From JAPHTQ01 sp050288165 (GTDB lineage Bacteria; Pseudomonadota; Gammaproteobacteria; Thiohalomonadales; Thiohalomonadaceae), in assembly GCA_050288165.1 (NCBI GenBank), contig JBNKDG010000001.1:62001-126000 (forward strand): a DNA stretch of 64,000 bases. The letters run 5' to 3'. Positions 50,787 through 60,292 of the stretch are shown in pieces. Within the stretch, counting starts at the first letter, position 1. Each line of letters opens with the position of its first letter. The position numbers were made by a program, and so were the translations under genes. The notes under the pieces are model-generated. The model saw only the letters and a list, made by a program, of their open reading frames with translations. It searched no databases and was not told the DNA's origin.

Positions 50787-51389
50787 CTACTGCACCAATA
50801 GCGGTTTAAGTGTGGGCCAGACGGTCTCCAGCAGCAGTGGTTGTCCCTTGGCATTGGGATGCAGGTTGTCTGCCTGCATCAGCGAAGGTTCAAGGACGAC
50901 CTTTTCCAGCAGGAATGGCACCAGCGGCAGTTGTTGTTCTTTTGCCAGTTCCCCATAAACAGTGAAGAAGCGCTCGGTGTAGCGCGGGCCGTAGTTGGGT
51001 GGCATTTGCATTCCCAATAACAGAACTTTGGCGCCCTTCGCTTTGGCCTGCTCGATGATGCTGCTAAGGTTGTGTTTCATCGCCTTGAGCGGCAGGCCAC
51101 GCAGGCCGTCGTTGGCGCCCAGTTCCAGAATCAGGATATCGGGCCGGTGTTTTTCCAGTTGCGCGGCGATGCGCGACAGTCCGCCGGCGCTGGTCTCGCC
51201 GCTGATGCTGGCGTTGGCGACCTGATAAGCATGTTTCTGATCCGCCAGGCGTTGTGCCAGCAGGTCGACCCAACCCGCTCCGGCTTCGATACCGTAACCG
51301 GCGCTAAGGCTGTCGCCGAAGACCAGGATAGTGCCGCCCCAGGCGGAGGAAGCCAGTAATAACAACAGTGAAGCAAAAAGGATTCGCAT
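50787..51389 (-). CDS. tesA: TesA-type SGNH acyl hydrolase / lysophospholipase
   Basis: Periplasmic GDSL hydrolase of 200 aa with a signal peptide (about 1-18). The active-site blocks are FGDSLSAGYG, GxND (GAND) and DNLHP with catalytic Ser, Asn and Asp/His. E. coli TesA (thioesterase I / protease I / lysophospholipase L1) has the same layout. Its start codon shares three bases with the divergent ybbA start (CATG). TCTGGAG lies seven bases before the ATG. Confidence 0.93.
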   Translation of the reverse strand: MRILFASLLLLLASSAWGGTILVFGDSLSAGYGIEAGAGWVDLLAQRLADQKHAYQVANASISGETSAGGLSRIAAQLEKHRPDILILELGANDGLRGLPLKAMKHNLSSIIEQAKAKGAKVLLLGMQMPPNYGPRYTERFFTVYGELAKEQQLPLVPFLLEKVVLEPSLMQADNLHPNAKGQPLLLETVWPTLKPLLVQ

Positions 51390-52086
51390 GACCGATCTCC
51401 AGAAATCTTCCGCCATTGTCTCCGCCCACGAGGTGGGTAAGCAAGTCGCGACAGCGGCAGGGGAGTTGACCATTTTGCATGAGGTGAGTTTCGACATCGC
51501 TGCCGGGGAAAGTGTCGCGGTGGTCGGTGTCTCCGGTTCCGGTAAGTCGACCCTGCTCGGTCTGCTGGCCGGGCTCGATCTGCCGAGCCATGGTTGGGTC
51601 AGTTTGGCAGGTGAATGCCTTAACGATCTCGACGAAGATGGTCGTACCCGGGTGCGGAGCAAGAGCGCCGGATTTGTCTTCCAGAGTTTCCAGCTACTGC
51701 CCAGCCTCACCGCACTGGAGAACGTGATGTTGCCGCTGGAACTGGCAGCATCTGCGAGTGCGGAGCGGCAGGCGGAGCAGTTGCTGGAGCGGGTCGGCCT
51801 GGCGGCGCGTGCCGATCACTATCCGCGCCAGCTCTCTGGCGGTGAGCAGCAACGGGTGGCCATCGCCCGCGCCTTCGCCATGGCGCCGCCGGTACTGTTC
51901 GCCGACGAGCCGACCGGCAATCTGGACACCACCACCGGGCAGAAGGTGATCGAGCTGCTGTTTGCCCTCAATGCCGAGCAGGGCACCACCCTGATCCTGG
52001 TGACCCACGACGAAAAACTGGCCGAGCGCTGTACGCGGCGCATCCGTCTTGATGCCGGTCGGGTGGTGAGCGATGAGCGTGCTTGA
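51388..52086 (+). CDS. ybbA: YbbA-type ABC transporter ATPase
   Basis: ATPase of 232 aa of the LolD/MacB family with Walker A GVSGSGKST, signature LSGGEQQR and Walker B VLFADEP. The ATG at 51388 has AAGGA five bases upstream, inside tesA. Partner of the permease YbbP, whose start overlaps its 3' end by 14 bases. The tesA-ybbA-ybbP neighbourhood is conserved in gammaproteobacteria; a role in lipid or thioester export is proposed from context, not proven. Confidence 0.95.
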   Translation: MTDLQKSSAIVSAHEVGKQVATAAGELTILHEVSFDIAAGESVAVVGVSGSGKSTLLGLLAGLDLPSHGWVSLAGECLNDLDEDGRTRVRSKSAGFVFQSFQLLPSLTALENVMLPLELAASASAERQAEQLLERVGLAARADHYPRQLSGGEQQRVAIARAFAMAPPVLFADEPTGNLDTTTGQKVIELLFALNAEQGTTLILVTHDEKLAERCTRRIRLDAGRVVSDERA

Positions 52087-54571
52087 GCGTCTGCCCCTTG
52101 CCTGGCGGCTGCTGCGCCGCGACTGGCGCGCCGGTGAGCTGCGCATCCTGCTGGTCGCGTTGATCATCGCCGTCACCGCCAGCACCGCGATCAGCTTCTT
52201 CTCCGATCGCCTGCAACGGGCGATGGTCAACCAGTCGGCCGATCTCCTCGGTGGCGATCTGCAACTGGGCAGTCCGCGGCCGATCGAGTCTGCGTGGCTT
52301 ACTGAGGCGGAGACCCTGGGGCTGGCGCACAATGAAACCCTGGAGTTCCCGTCGGTGGTGGTGGCAGGCGACAACTTCCAGCTTGCGGGGATCAAGGCAG
52401 TGCAACCTGGGTTTCCCCTGCGCGGCGAAGTCCGCGTAGCGCGTGAGCCCTTCGGCGAGGCGTTCACCACCACGGATATCCCCTCCCCGGGCGAGGCGTG
52501 GGCCGAAGGACGGCTGTTGCCCCTGCTCGGTATTCAGGTCGGCGACACCCTGGAACTGGGTAGCCTGAGCCTGCGGGTAACCCGGGTGCTGGCCTATGAG
52601 CCGGGCGTGGCGGGCGGTTTTGCCGGGCTGGCGCCACGGCTGTTGATTAATCGTGAGGATGTGGCAAAGGCGGCGATCCTGCAGCCGGGTAGTCGGGTCA
52701 GTTACCACCTCCTGTTTGCCGGTAACGAGACGGCGTTGCAGCAGTACAAGGTGTGGCTCAAGCCACGGCTGGAACCGAGCCACACCTTGACCGACATCCG
52801 CGGAGGGCGGCCCACGGTGGGTGCTGCGCTGGATCGGGCGGAACAGTACCTCGGTCTCTCCAGTCTGGTGGCGGTGCTGTTGGCCGGGGTGGCGATCGCC
52901 ATGGGCGCGCGACGTTACTCGGAGCGCCACTTCGATATGGCGGCGGTGATGCGTTGCTTCGGTGCGGTACAGCAGGATCTGTTGGCACTGTTCCTGCCGC
53001 AACTGTTGCTGCTGGCACTATTGGGTTCCGCTATCGGTGTGGCGGCGGGTTATCTGGTGCAGTTCGGTCTGTTCGTGCTACTGCGCGAACTGTTGCCCAC
53101 AACGCTACCCGCGCCGGGTTGGATGCCGGTGCTGATTGGCATGCTTACCGGAATTACCATCCTGGCGGGATTTGCCCTGCCGCCAGTGTTGCGCCTGCGC
53201 CATGTGCCTGCTTTGCGTGTGTTGCGTCGTGAGCTGGACCCGATGCCGTTGCGCGGTTGGCTGGTCTACGGTGCGGCGTTGGCGGCAATGGCCGGTTTGA
53301 TGTGGCGTTACACCGGTAGCGCGGCGATGACCCTCGGGGTGATCGGCGGCGCGGTGGTGGCGTTGATCGTATTGGGTCTGCTGGCGTTTGGCCTGTTGCG
53401 CGCCAGTCGACTGATGCATCGCGGTGTCGGCGTGGCCTGGCGCTTCGGCCTCAATAACCTGTGGCGGCGACCGTTACTCAGTGTCGGTCAAATCCTTGCC
53501 TTCGGCCTGACGCTGATGGCGATGGCGCTGATCGCCCTGGTGCGTGGCGATCTTCTCAATACCTGGCAGACTTCGTTACCTGCCGATGCACCCAATCAGT
53601 TCGTGATCAACATCGTGCCTGAACAGGTCGATGCATTTCGCACTTTCCTGCAACAGAAAAAGATCGAAAACGCCGTGCTCTATCCGATGGTGCGCGGGAG
53701 ATTGGCAACAATAAACGGCATCGAGAGCAAACAGTTTGTCGGTGACGAGGAGCGCGGTCGCGGTGCGCTCAATCGGGAAATCAACCTGACCTGGGCGGAG
53801 CAGTTGCCGGCGGATAACAGGATCACGGCGGGCAAATGGTTCTTGGCGGCGGATGGCGGAAAACCGCTGGTATCGATGGAAGACAAATTGGCGCAGCGCA
53901 TGGGTATCAAGCTGGGTGATGAACTGACCTTCAATTTCGGTGACGAGACACTGCAGGTTACCGTGCACAGTCTGCGCAGTGTGCAGTGGGATTCGTTTCA
54001 TCCCAACTTCTTCATGATCTTCCCGCCCGGTGTGCTGGAACGTTTTCCCGCCACCTATATCACCAGCTTCTATCTGCCCCAGGCACGCAAAGCTGAACTG
54101 GCAGGGATGTTGCGCGAGTTCCCGGCAGTGACGGTGATCGACATGGATCGGATCATGGAACAGGTGCGACGTATCCTGGCTCAGGTGACCCTGGCGGTGG
54201 AATACGTGCTGTTGTTTGTGTTGTTGGCCGGTTTTGCCGTGCTCTACGCCGCGTTACAGGCGAGTCTCGATGAGCGCCTGCACGAAGGCGCATTGCTACG
54301 TACGCTGGGTGCTAGTCGTCAGCAGTTACGTTCCGGTCATCTGGCGGAATATGCGGCGTTGGGTTTGCTGGCGGGTGTATTTGCTGCCGCCGGGGCGGAA
54401 TTGATCGCCTTTATCCTCTACTGGCAGGTATTCCATCTCGACTACAGCTTCAAGTGGTGGTTGTGGCTGGCCTTGCCACCGATAGGCGCATTGCTGATTG
54501 GTGTAGCCGGTTATCGCGGGACTCGCAGGGTGGTGCAAACCAGTCCCCTGCGTGTCCTAAATGGTTTGTGA
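52073..54571 (+). CDS. ybbP: YbbP-type FtsX-like ABC permease
   Basis: Membrane protein of 832 aa with two FtsX-type membrane modules: helices near residues 25-45, 262-285, 310-370 and about 400-470, and a second set at about 705-820, with large periplasmic loops between. Ends at 54571. The ATG lies within the ybbA reading frame end, so the two are translationally coupled. The length fits E. coli YbbP (804 aa). Confidence 0.93.
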   Translation: MSVLERLPLAWRLLRRDWRAGELRILLVALIIAVTASTAISFFSDRLQRAMVNQSADLLGGDLQLGSPRPIESAWLTEAETLGLAHNETLEFPSVVVAGDNFQLAGIKAVQPGFPLRGEVRVAREPFGEAFTTTDIPSPGEAWAEGRLLPLLGIQVGDTLELGSLSLRVTRVLAYEPGVAGGFAGLAPRLLINREDVAKAAILQPGSRVSYHLLFAGNETALQQYKVWLKPRLEPSHTLTDIRGGRPTVGAALDRAEQYLGLSSLVAVLLAGVAIAMGARRYSERHFDMAAVMRCFGAVQQDLLALFLPQLLLLALLGSAIGVAAGYLVQFGLFVLLRELLPTTLPAPGWMPVLIGMLTGITILAGFALPPVLRLRHVPALRVLRRELDPMPLRGWLVYGAALAAMAGLMWRYTGSAAMTLGVIGGAVVALIVLGLLAFGLLRASRLMHRGVGVAWRFGLNNLWRRPLLSVGQILAFGLTLMAMALIALVRGDLLNTWQTSLPADAPNQFVINIVPEQVDAFRTFLQQKKIENAVLYPMVRGRLATINGIESKQFVGDEERGRGALNREINLTWAEQLPADNRITAGKWFLAADGGKPLVSMEDKLAQRMGIKLGDELTFNFGDETLQVTVHSLRSVQWDSFHPNFFMIFPPGVLERFPATYITSFYLPQARKAELAGMLREFPAVTVIDMDRIMEQVRRILAQVTLAVEYVLLFVLLAGFAVLYAALQASLDERLHEGALLRTLGASRQQLRSGHLAEYAALGLLAGVFAAAGAELIAFILYWQVFHLDYSFKWWLWLALPPIGALLIGVAGYRGTRRVVQTSPLRVLNGL

Positions 54572-54576
54572 GTTGG

Positions 54577-57090
54577 TCAGGCGGTGGCGCTGCCGGGTTG
54601 AGCGGTCTGTTTCAAACCGGTCATCACCTTGCCCAAGGCACGCTCCAGGATCGAAGACTCCTGCAGCAATTCCAGTTTGCCGCGGAACAGGTCGGCCGCC
54701 AGGCCGTTGAGGGTTCGTTCCGCAACCACCTTGTGGCGCCAGTTGGTGAAGACATACTCGCCGAGCAGGTCACTCTTCCAGGAGAGCTTGGCTCGCACCG
54801 GTTGGTTGTCCTTGTCGTGCAGGATCACCATCTGGCCAATCTCCATATTGCGCACTGTTTCGATGTATTCGTCATCGGGTAGATCATCAGGCGAGAGTGG
54901 CTGTTCATGGGCCAGAGTGACATCATCCAATAGCTCGGCTGGAAGGGGAGCCTCTTCGCTCACATAGCCGGCATCGAGCAGCGAACCGTCGAGACTCTCC
55001 AGTATCTCATCGAGGTGCGACATCTCTGCTTCCATCGCATCCAGCGCTTTTTCCATGGCGTGGTGTTTGCGCGCCTTCTCGGCAATCGCGTCACCGGTAT
55101 CGGAGTGGGTGATGATCGCCATGTGCATCGGCTCGATCACCTTGAGTACCTGCTGGATCGCCCCATCGGTGAAACCGGCCTCCAGCATACCCTTGCGCAA
55201 AGTACCGACGATCTGCGGGATAAGCATCATCAACTGGCGCCGCGCTTCCTTGTCTTCGTGAGGTTTCAGCGACTCTATAAGCTTATCGATGAAGGCGTTG
55301 CGCTGTTGCCATAGTTCACTATCGGTGCCGTGGGTGATCCCTGTATGCAGCAGTACCTTGTGCCAGGTCGTTTCCAGCAGGTTACGGATCGGTGCCGAGG
55401 CCTCCACGGTTGACAGGCGCAGATGAATGGATTCATCGATGCGTTTACGCTCGCGCAGTTCCTGTTCACGCCTGGACTTGACGTTGGTGATCTGCTCACT
55501 GACCTGCTCCTCTTCCTTGTCCTGCTGTTCCAACACAGCGGTGAGGTAGTTGAGTTGTTGCTCGAAAATCGACATGTCGCTTTCGAACTGGTCGGTGATA
55601 GTATCGACTACCTTGATGAGCGCCTGGAGCAGCGGCGAGTCGTCACTGCCCTGGCGCTCCAGTATAGAACTCGCCTGGGCGAGGCGGTTAAGTAGTTGGC
55701 GCGCCGGGTTGGCCTTTTTCGCCAGGAAGCTTTCGTCTAACAGGGCAGCCTTGACCATCGGGATCTGCAGACGGGAAATCTGGTTCTTGGCGCTTTCCGG
55801 GATGGTGGTGTCTTCGAGAATAAACTCGAAGAGCATGGCGATCATGTCGATCAGCATGCTTTCCCGATGCTGGAAGCCGACCGTGCCGCTAGCGTCGGTT
55901 TGCAACGTACCGGCAAGCATGTTTTTGAGTGACGCGCTGTCGATCGCGGTGCCAGCGCCAGCAAAGCTAACCTGCTGGTGCTGCAGGCCGGTCAGACCGG
56001 TCAGCAGTTGTGCAGGTTGTACATGGGTGATGGCCGCGCCAGGTGCAACGGTTGCGCCTGGCTGAATCGGTATTACCGCGGTGTTGCCCTGGAAACTGAG
56101 CAGGCTTTGAAGGTTTGAGAGCAGGCTGGCGTCGATATCGCCGGCAACGGCTGCCTCTCCTCCGTTGTCTATACTTGGACCAGCAATAGCTGCACCCTGA
56201 GATGCGGTGCTGATGGGCGCACTGGCTCCACCACCCATCCCACCACTTGCGGGAGCACCACCTGCTGGAATGCCGCCACCAGTACCACCAGCGACATCGG
56301 CAGAGACGCCTTCTCTACTGGATTGGTGGGTTGATGCCCGTGGTGCTGGCCCTCGTTGTACAACCTGACCTCGCCAGGGGCGGTTGGTCTGAATTTCTGG
56401 CAGGATGCCACCGTCCGCCAGCAGAGTGTTAAACGAGTCATAAAATTTGTCGAGTTCATTGACCACATGGATCTCGAACAGCTTGAGGATAATATGTCGG
56501 ATCTGACGATCGAGTTCGATATTCTCTAATGATTTACTGAAGGCACCGAATACGGTTTCCGGCGTTCCGGGAAAGTCGTGGCTATTGCCGTTGTGCGGCG
56601 TCAGAAGATGTGCAAGCCGTTCCTCAATGATACTGAACAGGTTCGGGTTACGACCACGCAGACGATCCACCAGTTTTTGTACCGCCAGTGAGCCTTCCAG
56701 ATTTTCATCTTCAACCAGCGACAGGGAATCGATGTCAAAAGTGAACTCTGGTTCTTCACTCCCTTTCTTTTCAGCACTTCTACCAGAAGGCAGTAGCGCG
56801 GTATCAAAGGAACGGGCAATTTCCTGATAGAAACTGGTTTCGATCTCGACACGATTGTTGCGCAGTTCGCGCATCGTCTTTAGATAGGGAGATTCCTGCG
56901 GATTGGTTTCACCGGCTTCTTCTGCCATAGCGAGCAGAGTGGAGTCAGCCTGGTCGAACATGGTTCGTAACAGCGGAGGAAGCGTCTGGTTTGTTAGTGC
57001 AGCAATCTGCGCGAGCAGGGATTCGGCCTTGGCCCTGCTGGGGGCTGTAACCGTAGTCTCGGTTGAGCCGCCATTTTCATTTGCAGGCAT
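54577..57090 (-). CDS. DUF1631 family protein
   Basis: Large cytoplasmic protein of 837 aa, mostly helical with a Gly/Ala-rich low-complexity linker (about residues 240-330). The N- and C-terminal portions match the DUF1631 pattern (C-terminal SWKSDLLGEYVFTNW). Some members are misannotated as thymidine phosphorylase. Function unknown. GGAGG precedes the ATG by ten bases. A 16-bp palindrome lies 62 bases upstream of the start. Confidence 0.87.
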   Translation of the reverse strand: MPANENGGSTETTVTAPSRAKAESLLAQIAALTNQTLPPLLRTMFDQADSTLLAMAEEAGETNPQESPYLKTMRELRNNRVEIETSFYQEIARSFDTALLPSGRSAEKKGSEEPEFTFDIDSLSLVEDENLEGSLAVQKLVDRLRGRNPNLFSIIEERLAHLLTPHNGNSHDFPGTPETVFGAFSKSLENIELDRQIRHIILKLFEIHVVNELDKFYDSFNTLLADGGILPEIQTNRPWRGQVVQRGPAPRASTHQSSREGVSADVAGGTGGGIPAGGAPASGGMGGGASAPISTASQGAAIAGPSIDNGGEAAVAGDIDASLLSNLQSLLSFQGNTAVIPIQPGATVAPGAAITHVQPAQLLTGLTGLQHQQVSFAGAGTAIDSASLKNMLAGTLQTDASGTVGFQHRESMLIDMIAMLFEFILEDTTIPESAKNQISRLQIPMVKAALLDESFLAKKANPARQLLNRLAQASSILERQGSDDSPLLQALIKVVDTITDQFESDMSIFEQQLNYLTAVLEQQDKEEEQVSEQITNVKSRREQELRERKRIDESIHLRLSTVEASAPIRNLLETTWHKVLLHTGITHGTDSELWQQRNAFIDKLIESLKPHEDKEARRQLMMLIPQIVGTLRKGMLEAGFTDGAIQQVLKVIEPMHMAIITHSDTGDAIAEKARKHHAMEKALDAMEAEMSHLDEILESLDGSLLDAGYVSEEAPLPAELLDDVTLAHEQPLSPDDLPDDEYIETVRNMEIGQMVILHDKDNQPVRAKLSWKSDLLGEYVFTNWRHKVVAERTLNGLAADLFRGKLELLQESSILERALGKVMTGLKQTAQPGSATA

Positions 57091-57152
57091 AAGGACGATG
57101 CCTCCGTGTCGATACTAATTATGAAAGGTAGGATATTTCCTAATAGTAGACT

Positions 57153-57168
57153 GTGTAACGCATTACAC
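57153..57168. promoter_or_regulatory. 16-bp palindrome upstream of the DUF1631 gene
   Basis: GTGTAACGCATTACAC has perfect 6-bp arms around a 4-base centre. It lies in the presumed promoter region of the DUF1631 gene and looks like an operator for a dimeric repressor. No T run is next to it. No regulator identified. Confidence 0.4.
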
Positions 57169-57181
57169 GGCCAAGTCTGCA

Positions 57182-57323
57182 GGTTACCCCTAGAAATTCA
57201 CTCAAGCCGCGACGGCGGCGTTGGAAAGCGCCTCAAAATGCTCATTTACTCCGTGTAAACTCCGCTTTTTCGTTGCTTTCCGCCTTGCCCTCATCGACTT
57301 GATTGAATTTATAGAGGCACCCT
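57182..57323. repeat. MITE-like palindromic element
   Basis: Terminal inverted repeats of 25 bases (20 of 25 identical) around AGAAATTCACTCAAG / CTTGATTGAATTTAT, a middle inverted pair GGAAAGC / GCTTTCC, and an inner TTTAC-N5-GTAAA form a nested structure of about 142 bp with no coding capacity. It lies between the LOG gene stop and the DUF1631 promoter. An apparent open frame of 103 codons that runs through it is not a gene. Its right end recurs at 61349. Confidence 0.7.
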
Positions 57324-57400
57324 GTACATGGCGAGTGTAGCGAGGATGATCCTCCGGGGCAATGACGAGGGATTGGCGGCAGCAGATAAAGGACGGGCGG

Positions 57401-58162
57401 TTACTTACCGAGCATATCCTTAAGCTGAGGGTAGAGCTTTTCCAGACACGCCAGCCACTCCTCGCCACCATTCTCACCGAAGTGTTTCTGTATTTCCGCC
57501 ATCTGTGCCTCACGTATCTTCTCCTGTTTCCAGTCGCGATGCTGTTTCATGATCGCGACTACTTCACGGGGATCGTCGGTGAGGGTGATGAGATCGAAGT
57601 CTTCCATGGCAATGGTGCCGCGCTCGATCAATTTGCCGCGCATCCATCCCAGTAGTCCTTCCCAGAATTCGATCCCAAACAGTACTAGCGGCATACGATA
57701 AATTTTATTGGTCTGCATCAAGGTCAGTGATTCGAAGAATTCGTCCAGGGTGCCAAAACCGCCAGGCATACAGACGTACCCCATGGAGTATTTGACGAAC
57801 ATGACCTTGCGAGCGAAGAAATAACGAAACTCGAGGGAAAGGTTCTGGTAGGCGTTGGCGACCTGTTCGAAGGGCAGTTCGATATTCAGGCCGACGGAGG
57901 TGGCGTTGTGCTCTTTTGCGCCCTTGTTTGCTGCCTCCATAATCCCCGGGCCGCCGCCGGAGATGATGGCGAAGCCCTCGTCAGCCAACAGTCCCGCAAT
58001 CTGCTCAGCCGCCTGATAGTAAGGGTCGTCAGGTTTGGTACGTGCCGAACCGAACAGCGTCACGGCAAAGCCGATGTCGGATAGTTCCTCAAAACCCTCG
58101 GTGAACTCGCTGATGATTCTGAATAGTCGCCAGGATTCGTCACCTTTAAGATCTTCGATCAT
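57401..58162 (-). CDS. LOG family protein (TIGR00730 type)
   Basis: Rossmann-fold protein of 253 aa with SGGGPGIMEAANKGA and PGGFGTLDE, the substrate-binding and catalytic motifs of the LOG family. Members release nucleobase from nucleoside 5'-monophosphates (cytokinin-type or purine NMPs). The family is also called lysine-decarboxylase-like, a misleading label. The ATG at 58162 lacks a clear ribosome site. Confidence 0.9.
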   Translation of the reverse strand: MIEDLKGDESWRLFRIISEFTEGFEELSDIGFAVTLFGSARTKPDDPYYQAAEQIAGLLADEGFAIISGGGPGIMEAANKGAKEHNATSVGLNIELPFEQVANAYQNLSLEFRYFFARKVMFVKYSMGYVCMPGGFGTLDEFFESLTLMQTNKIYRMPLVLFGIEFWEGLLGWMRGKLIERGTIAMEDFDLITLTDDPREVVAIMKQHRDWKQEKIREAQMAEIQKHFGENGGEEWLACLEKLYPQLKDMLGK

Positions 58163-58250
58163 CGAACTTATCGCTCTTATTGTTGGTCGTTATGTTGATG
58201 GTAGCGGGTTTTCTCTCCGCTAAGGGTCAACTTAGCACGGGATACGGCGA

Positions 58251-58718
58251 ATGTTACAGGCGATTCGTGATTTTGTGGAGCGGCAGATACTGGCCGGTAC
58301 AGCGACGACGAATGACGATTCTGAACATACCCTGCGTCTGGCGACGGCGGCGTTACTGGTAGAGATGTCACGCCAGGATGAAATTGTCTACACCACCGAG
58401 CGCGATGCCGCCATGGCGGCGCTGCGTGAGCACTTCGGACTTGGCCTGGAAGAGGTCTCAGCACTTTATGCCCTGGCTGAGGCGGAAGCAGCAGAGGCGA
58501 CCGACTACTATCAATTCACCTCGCTGCTCAAGGAGCGCCTCAGCTATTCGCAGAAAGAGCAGGTGATTGAACTGCTGTGGCAGGTGGCGGCTGCCGATGG
58601 CCACATTGACCGTTACGAAGAGCATATGGTGCGACGTATTGCTGAGCTGCTTTATCTACCCCACAGTTCGTTTATCCGTGCCAAGCACCGGATACTGGAG
58701 GCGAGTCAGATCGCCTGA
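58251..58718 (+). CDS. TerB-like protein
   Basis: All-helical protein of 155 aa with the TerB pattern: acidic residues near each helix end (AAADGHIDRYEEHMVRRIAELL). TerB-type proteins bind divalent metal and occur in tellurite-resistance and phage-defence contexts, but stand-alone ones are often of unknown role. Divergent from the LOG gene with 88 bases between. Confidence 0.87.
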   Translation: MLQAIRDFVERQILAGTATTNDDSEHTLRLATAALLVEMSRQDEIVYTTERDAAMAALREHFGLGLEEVSALYALAEAEAAEATDYYQFTSLLKERLSYSQKEQVIELLWQVAAADGHIDRYEEHMVRRIAELLYLPHSSFIRAKHRILEASQIA

Positions 58719-58915
58719 TTAAGATTAAGGTTTAATTAGCTTATTTCCCGGTAAATCTGCGGTTTTTCTGCACTGTGAGACAGCGAGCGCCGACTCTGTG
58801 AGCCGGTTCTCAGGTAGAGGAAATTCCCTACTATTTTGCTCTTGAGCATCAACCGTTATCCATGCACATTCGTCTTCAAGGGTAAGTAACCTGTTTTCTG
58901 GAGATGGAGGTGCGT

Positions 58916-60226
58916 ATGAAAAGCTCCAATGGTTTGAAGTTCACCCTGGTGCGGAGCATAGTTCTGCTCGGTGGCATTGTGGCGCTTGCGGGTTGTCTTG
59001 ATAGTGGCAAGGAGAACACCGCGGGCAAATTCAAAGGTTTCAACGAAGAGGTGCTGGCGGTAGCGGATGCTGGTGACGGCAAGCTCTACGTCGGCGGCTA
59101 CTTTACCGCCTTCAACCATCGCTCAGCACAGGGGCTGGCGCGGGTCATGCGCGATGGTTCTCTGGACAAAACCTTTGTCACCGGCAAGGGGATCGATAAC
59201 GCGGTCTATACCATCGCTACCGCACTGGACGGTAGCGATACGCTCTATGTCGGTGGTGATTTCAGTCGCTACGATGACACACCCACCAACAATATTATCC
59301 GCCTGAAGCGCGACGGTTCGCTCGACCAAGCCTTTGTCATCGGCGAGGGTTTTGACAGCAAGGTCGAGGTGATCGCCCCGGCACGGGACGGCAGTGGTGA
59401 TGTTTATGTCGGCGGACACTTTACCCACTACAACGGTATCGCCTCGAATCACCTGATCCGCCTGAACGCCGATGGCTCGGTAGACAAGACATTTCGTGTC
59501 GGTAGCGGCGCTAACGGCATTGTCCGCGCCATCGCCACCACCAACGACGGCAGCGGTGATATCTATGTGGGGGGGGATTTCGATGCCTATGACGATATCG
59601 CCCTGCAACACATCGCCCGCCTGAATGCCGATGGTTCAGCCGATACTTCCTTTAATCCGGGAGAGGGTTTTGACCGCGAGGTGTTCGCCCTGACGCTGGC
59701 CAACGACAACAGCCGTGATATTTATGTCGGTGGCTGGTTCCATAAATATGATGGTGATGAGGTGGATCATCTGGTGCGCCTGAGCGAAACCGGCGAGTTA
59801 AACACCCGCTTCATTGCGCAGTCGTTCGGCGGAGAAGGTGAGCAGTATGTCTCCAGTCTGGTGACCGTCGACAACTGTAGTGGCGCGGTCTATGTGGGCG
59901 GTAATTTCGCCAGCTACGGCGACAACACCGCCAATGGCCTGATCCGCCTGAACGCCAAAGGTGAGGTCGACCGTCGCTTCAGTGCCAACGTGACGCCGAC
60001 AGATTCAATGGTCAACAGTATGGTGGCCGATATTCACGGCGATCTGTTTGTCGGCGGCTGGCTCACCACCGACCCGGGCAAGCGGCCCAATATGATCCTG
60101 CATCTGCGTGAGGACGGTTCACGTGAACTGGCCTACAACACCGGGACTGAGCAGAAGTCGGCAAACCTTGTTGTTCATGCCCAGGAACGTAGTGTAAGCA
60201 AGCAAGACAGGGAAGCCGTGCTGTAG
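58916..60226 (+). CDS. lipoprotein with delta-60 (DUF5122) propeller repeats
   Basis: Protein of 436 aa from the ATG at 58916, five bases after GGAGG. The signal peptide ends in a lipobox-like LAGC (about residue 25). About six to eight repeats of the DUF5122/delta-60 type follow (IYVGG-F-x-Y, LNADGS-D-x-x-F), making a beta-propeller exposed at the envelope. Binding partner or ligand unknown. A strong terminator follows. Confidence 0.88.
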   Translation: MKSSNGLKFTLVRSIVLLGGIVALAGCLDSGKENTAGKFKGFNEEVLAVADAGDGKLYVGGYFTAFNHRSAQGLARVMRDGSLDKTFVTGKGIDNAVYTIATALDGSDTLYVGGDFSRYDDTPTNNIIRLKRDGSLDQAFVIGEGFDSKVEVIAPARDGSGDVYVGGHFTHYNGIASNHLIRLNADGSVDKTFRVGSGANGIVRAIATTNDGSGDIYVGGDFDAYDDIALQHIARLNADGSADTSFNPGEGFDREVFALTLANDNSRDIYVGGWFHKYDGDEVDHLVRLSETGELNTRFIAQSFGGEGEQYVSSLVTVDNCSGAVYVGGNFASYGDNTANGLIRLNAKGEVDRRFSANVTPTDSMVNSMVADIHGDLFVGGWLTTDPGKRPNMILHLREDGSRELAYNTGTEQKSANLVVHAQERSVSKQDREAVL

Positions 60227-60246
60227 GGAGATTTGTATCTCACAAG

Positions 60247-60276
60247 AAACGGCCGCCATTGTGCGGCCGTTTTTTT
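60247..60276 (+). terminator. rho-independent terminator
   Basis: AAACGGCCGC and GCGGCCGTTT pair around a 6-base loop and are followed by a run of T. It ends the delta-60 lipoprotein gene and lies between convergent genes. Confidence 0.92.
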
Positions 60277-60292
60277 ATCAGGTTTGAGGGTG

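Noticed and set aside
51968..53002. Minus-strand open frame antisense to ybbA/ybbP.
   Set aside because: His/Arg/Gln-rich product without domains; ybbA and ybbP are well supported.
57202..57513. Open frame of 103 codons (-) through the MITE-like element.
   Set aside because: It overlaps the end of the LOG gene and consists of the palindromic repeat; no ribosome site or domain.
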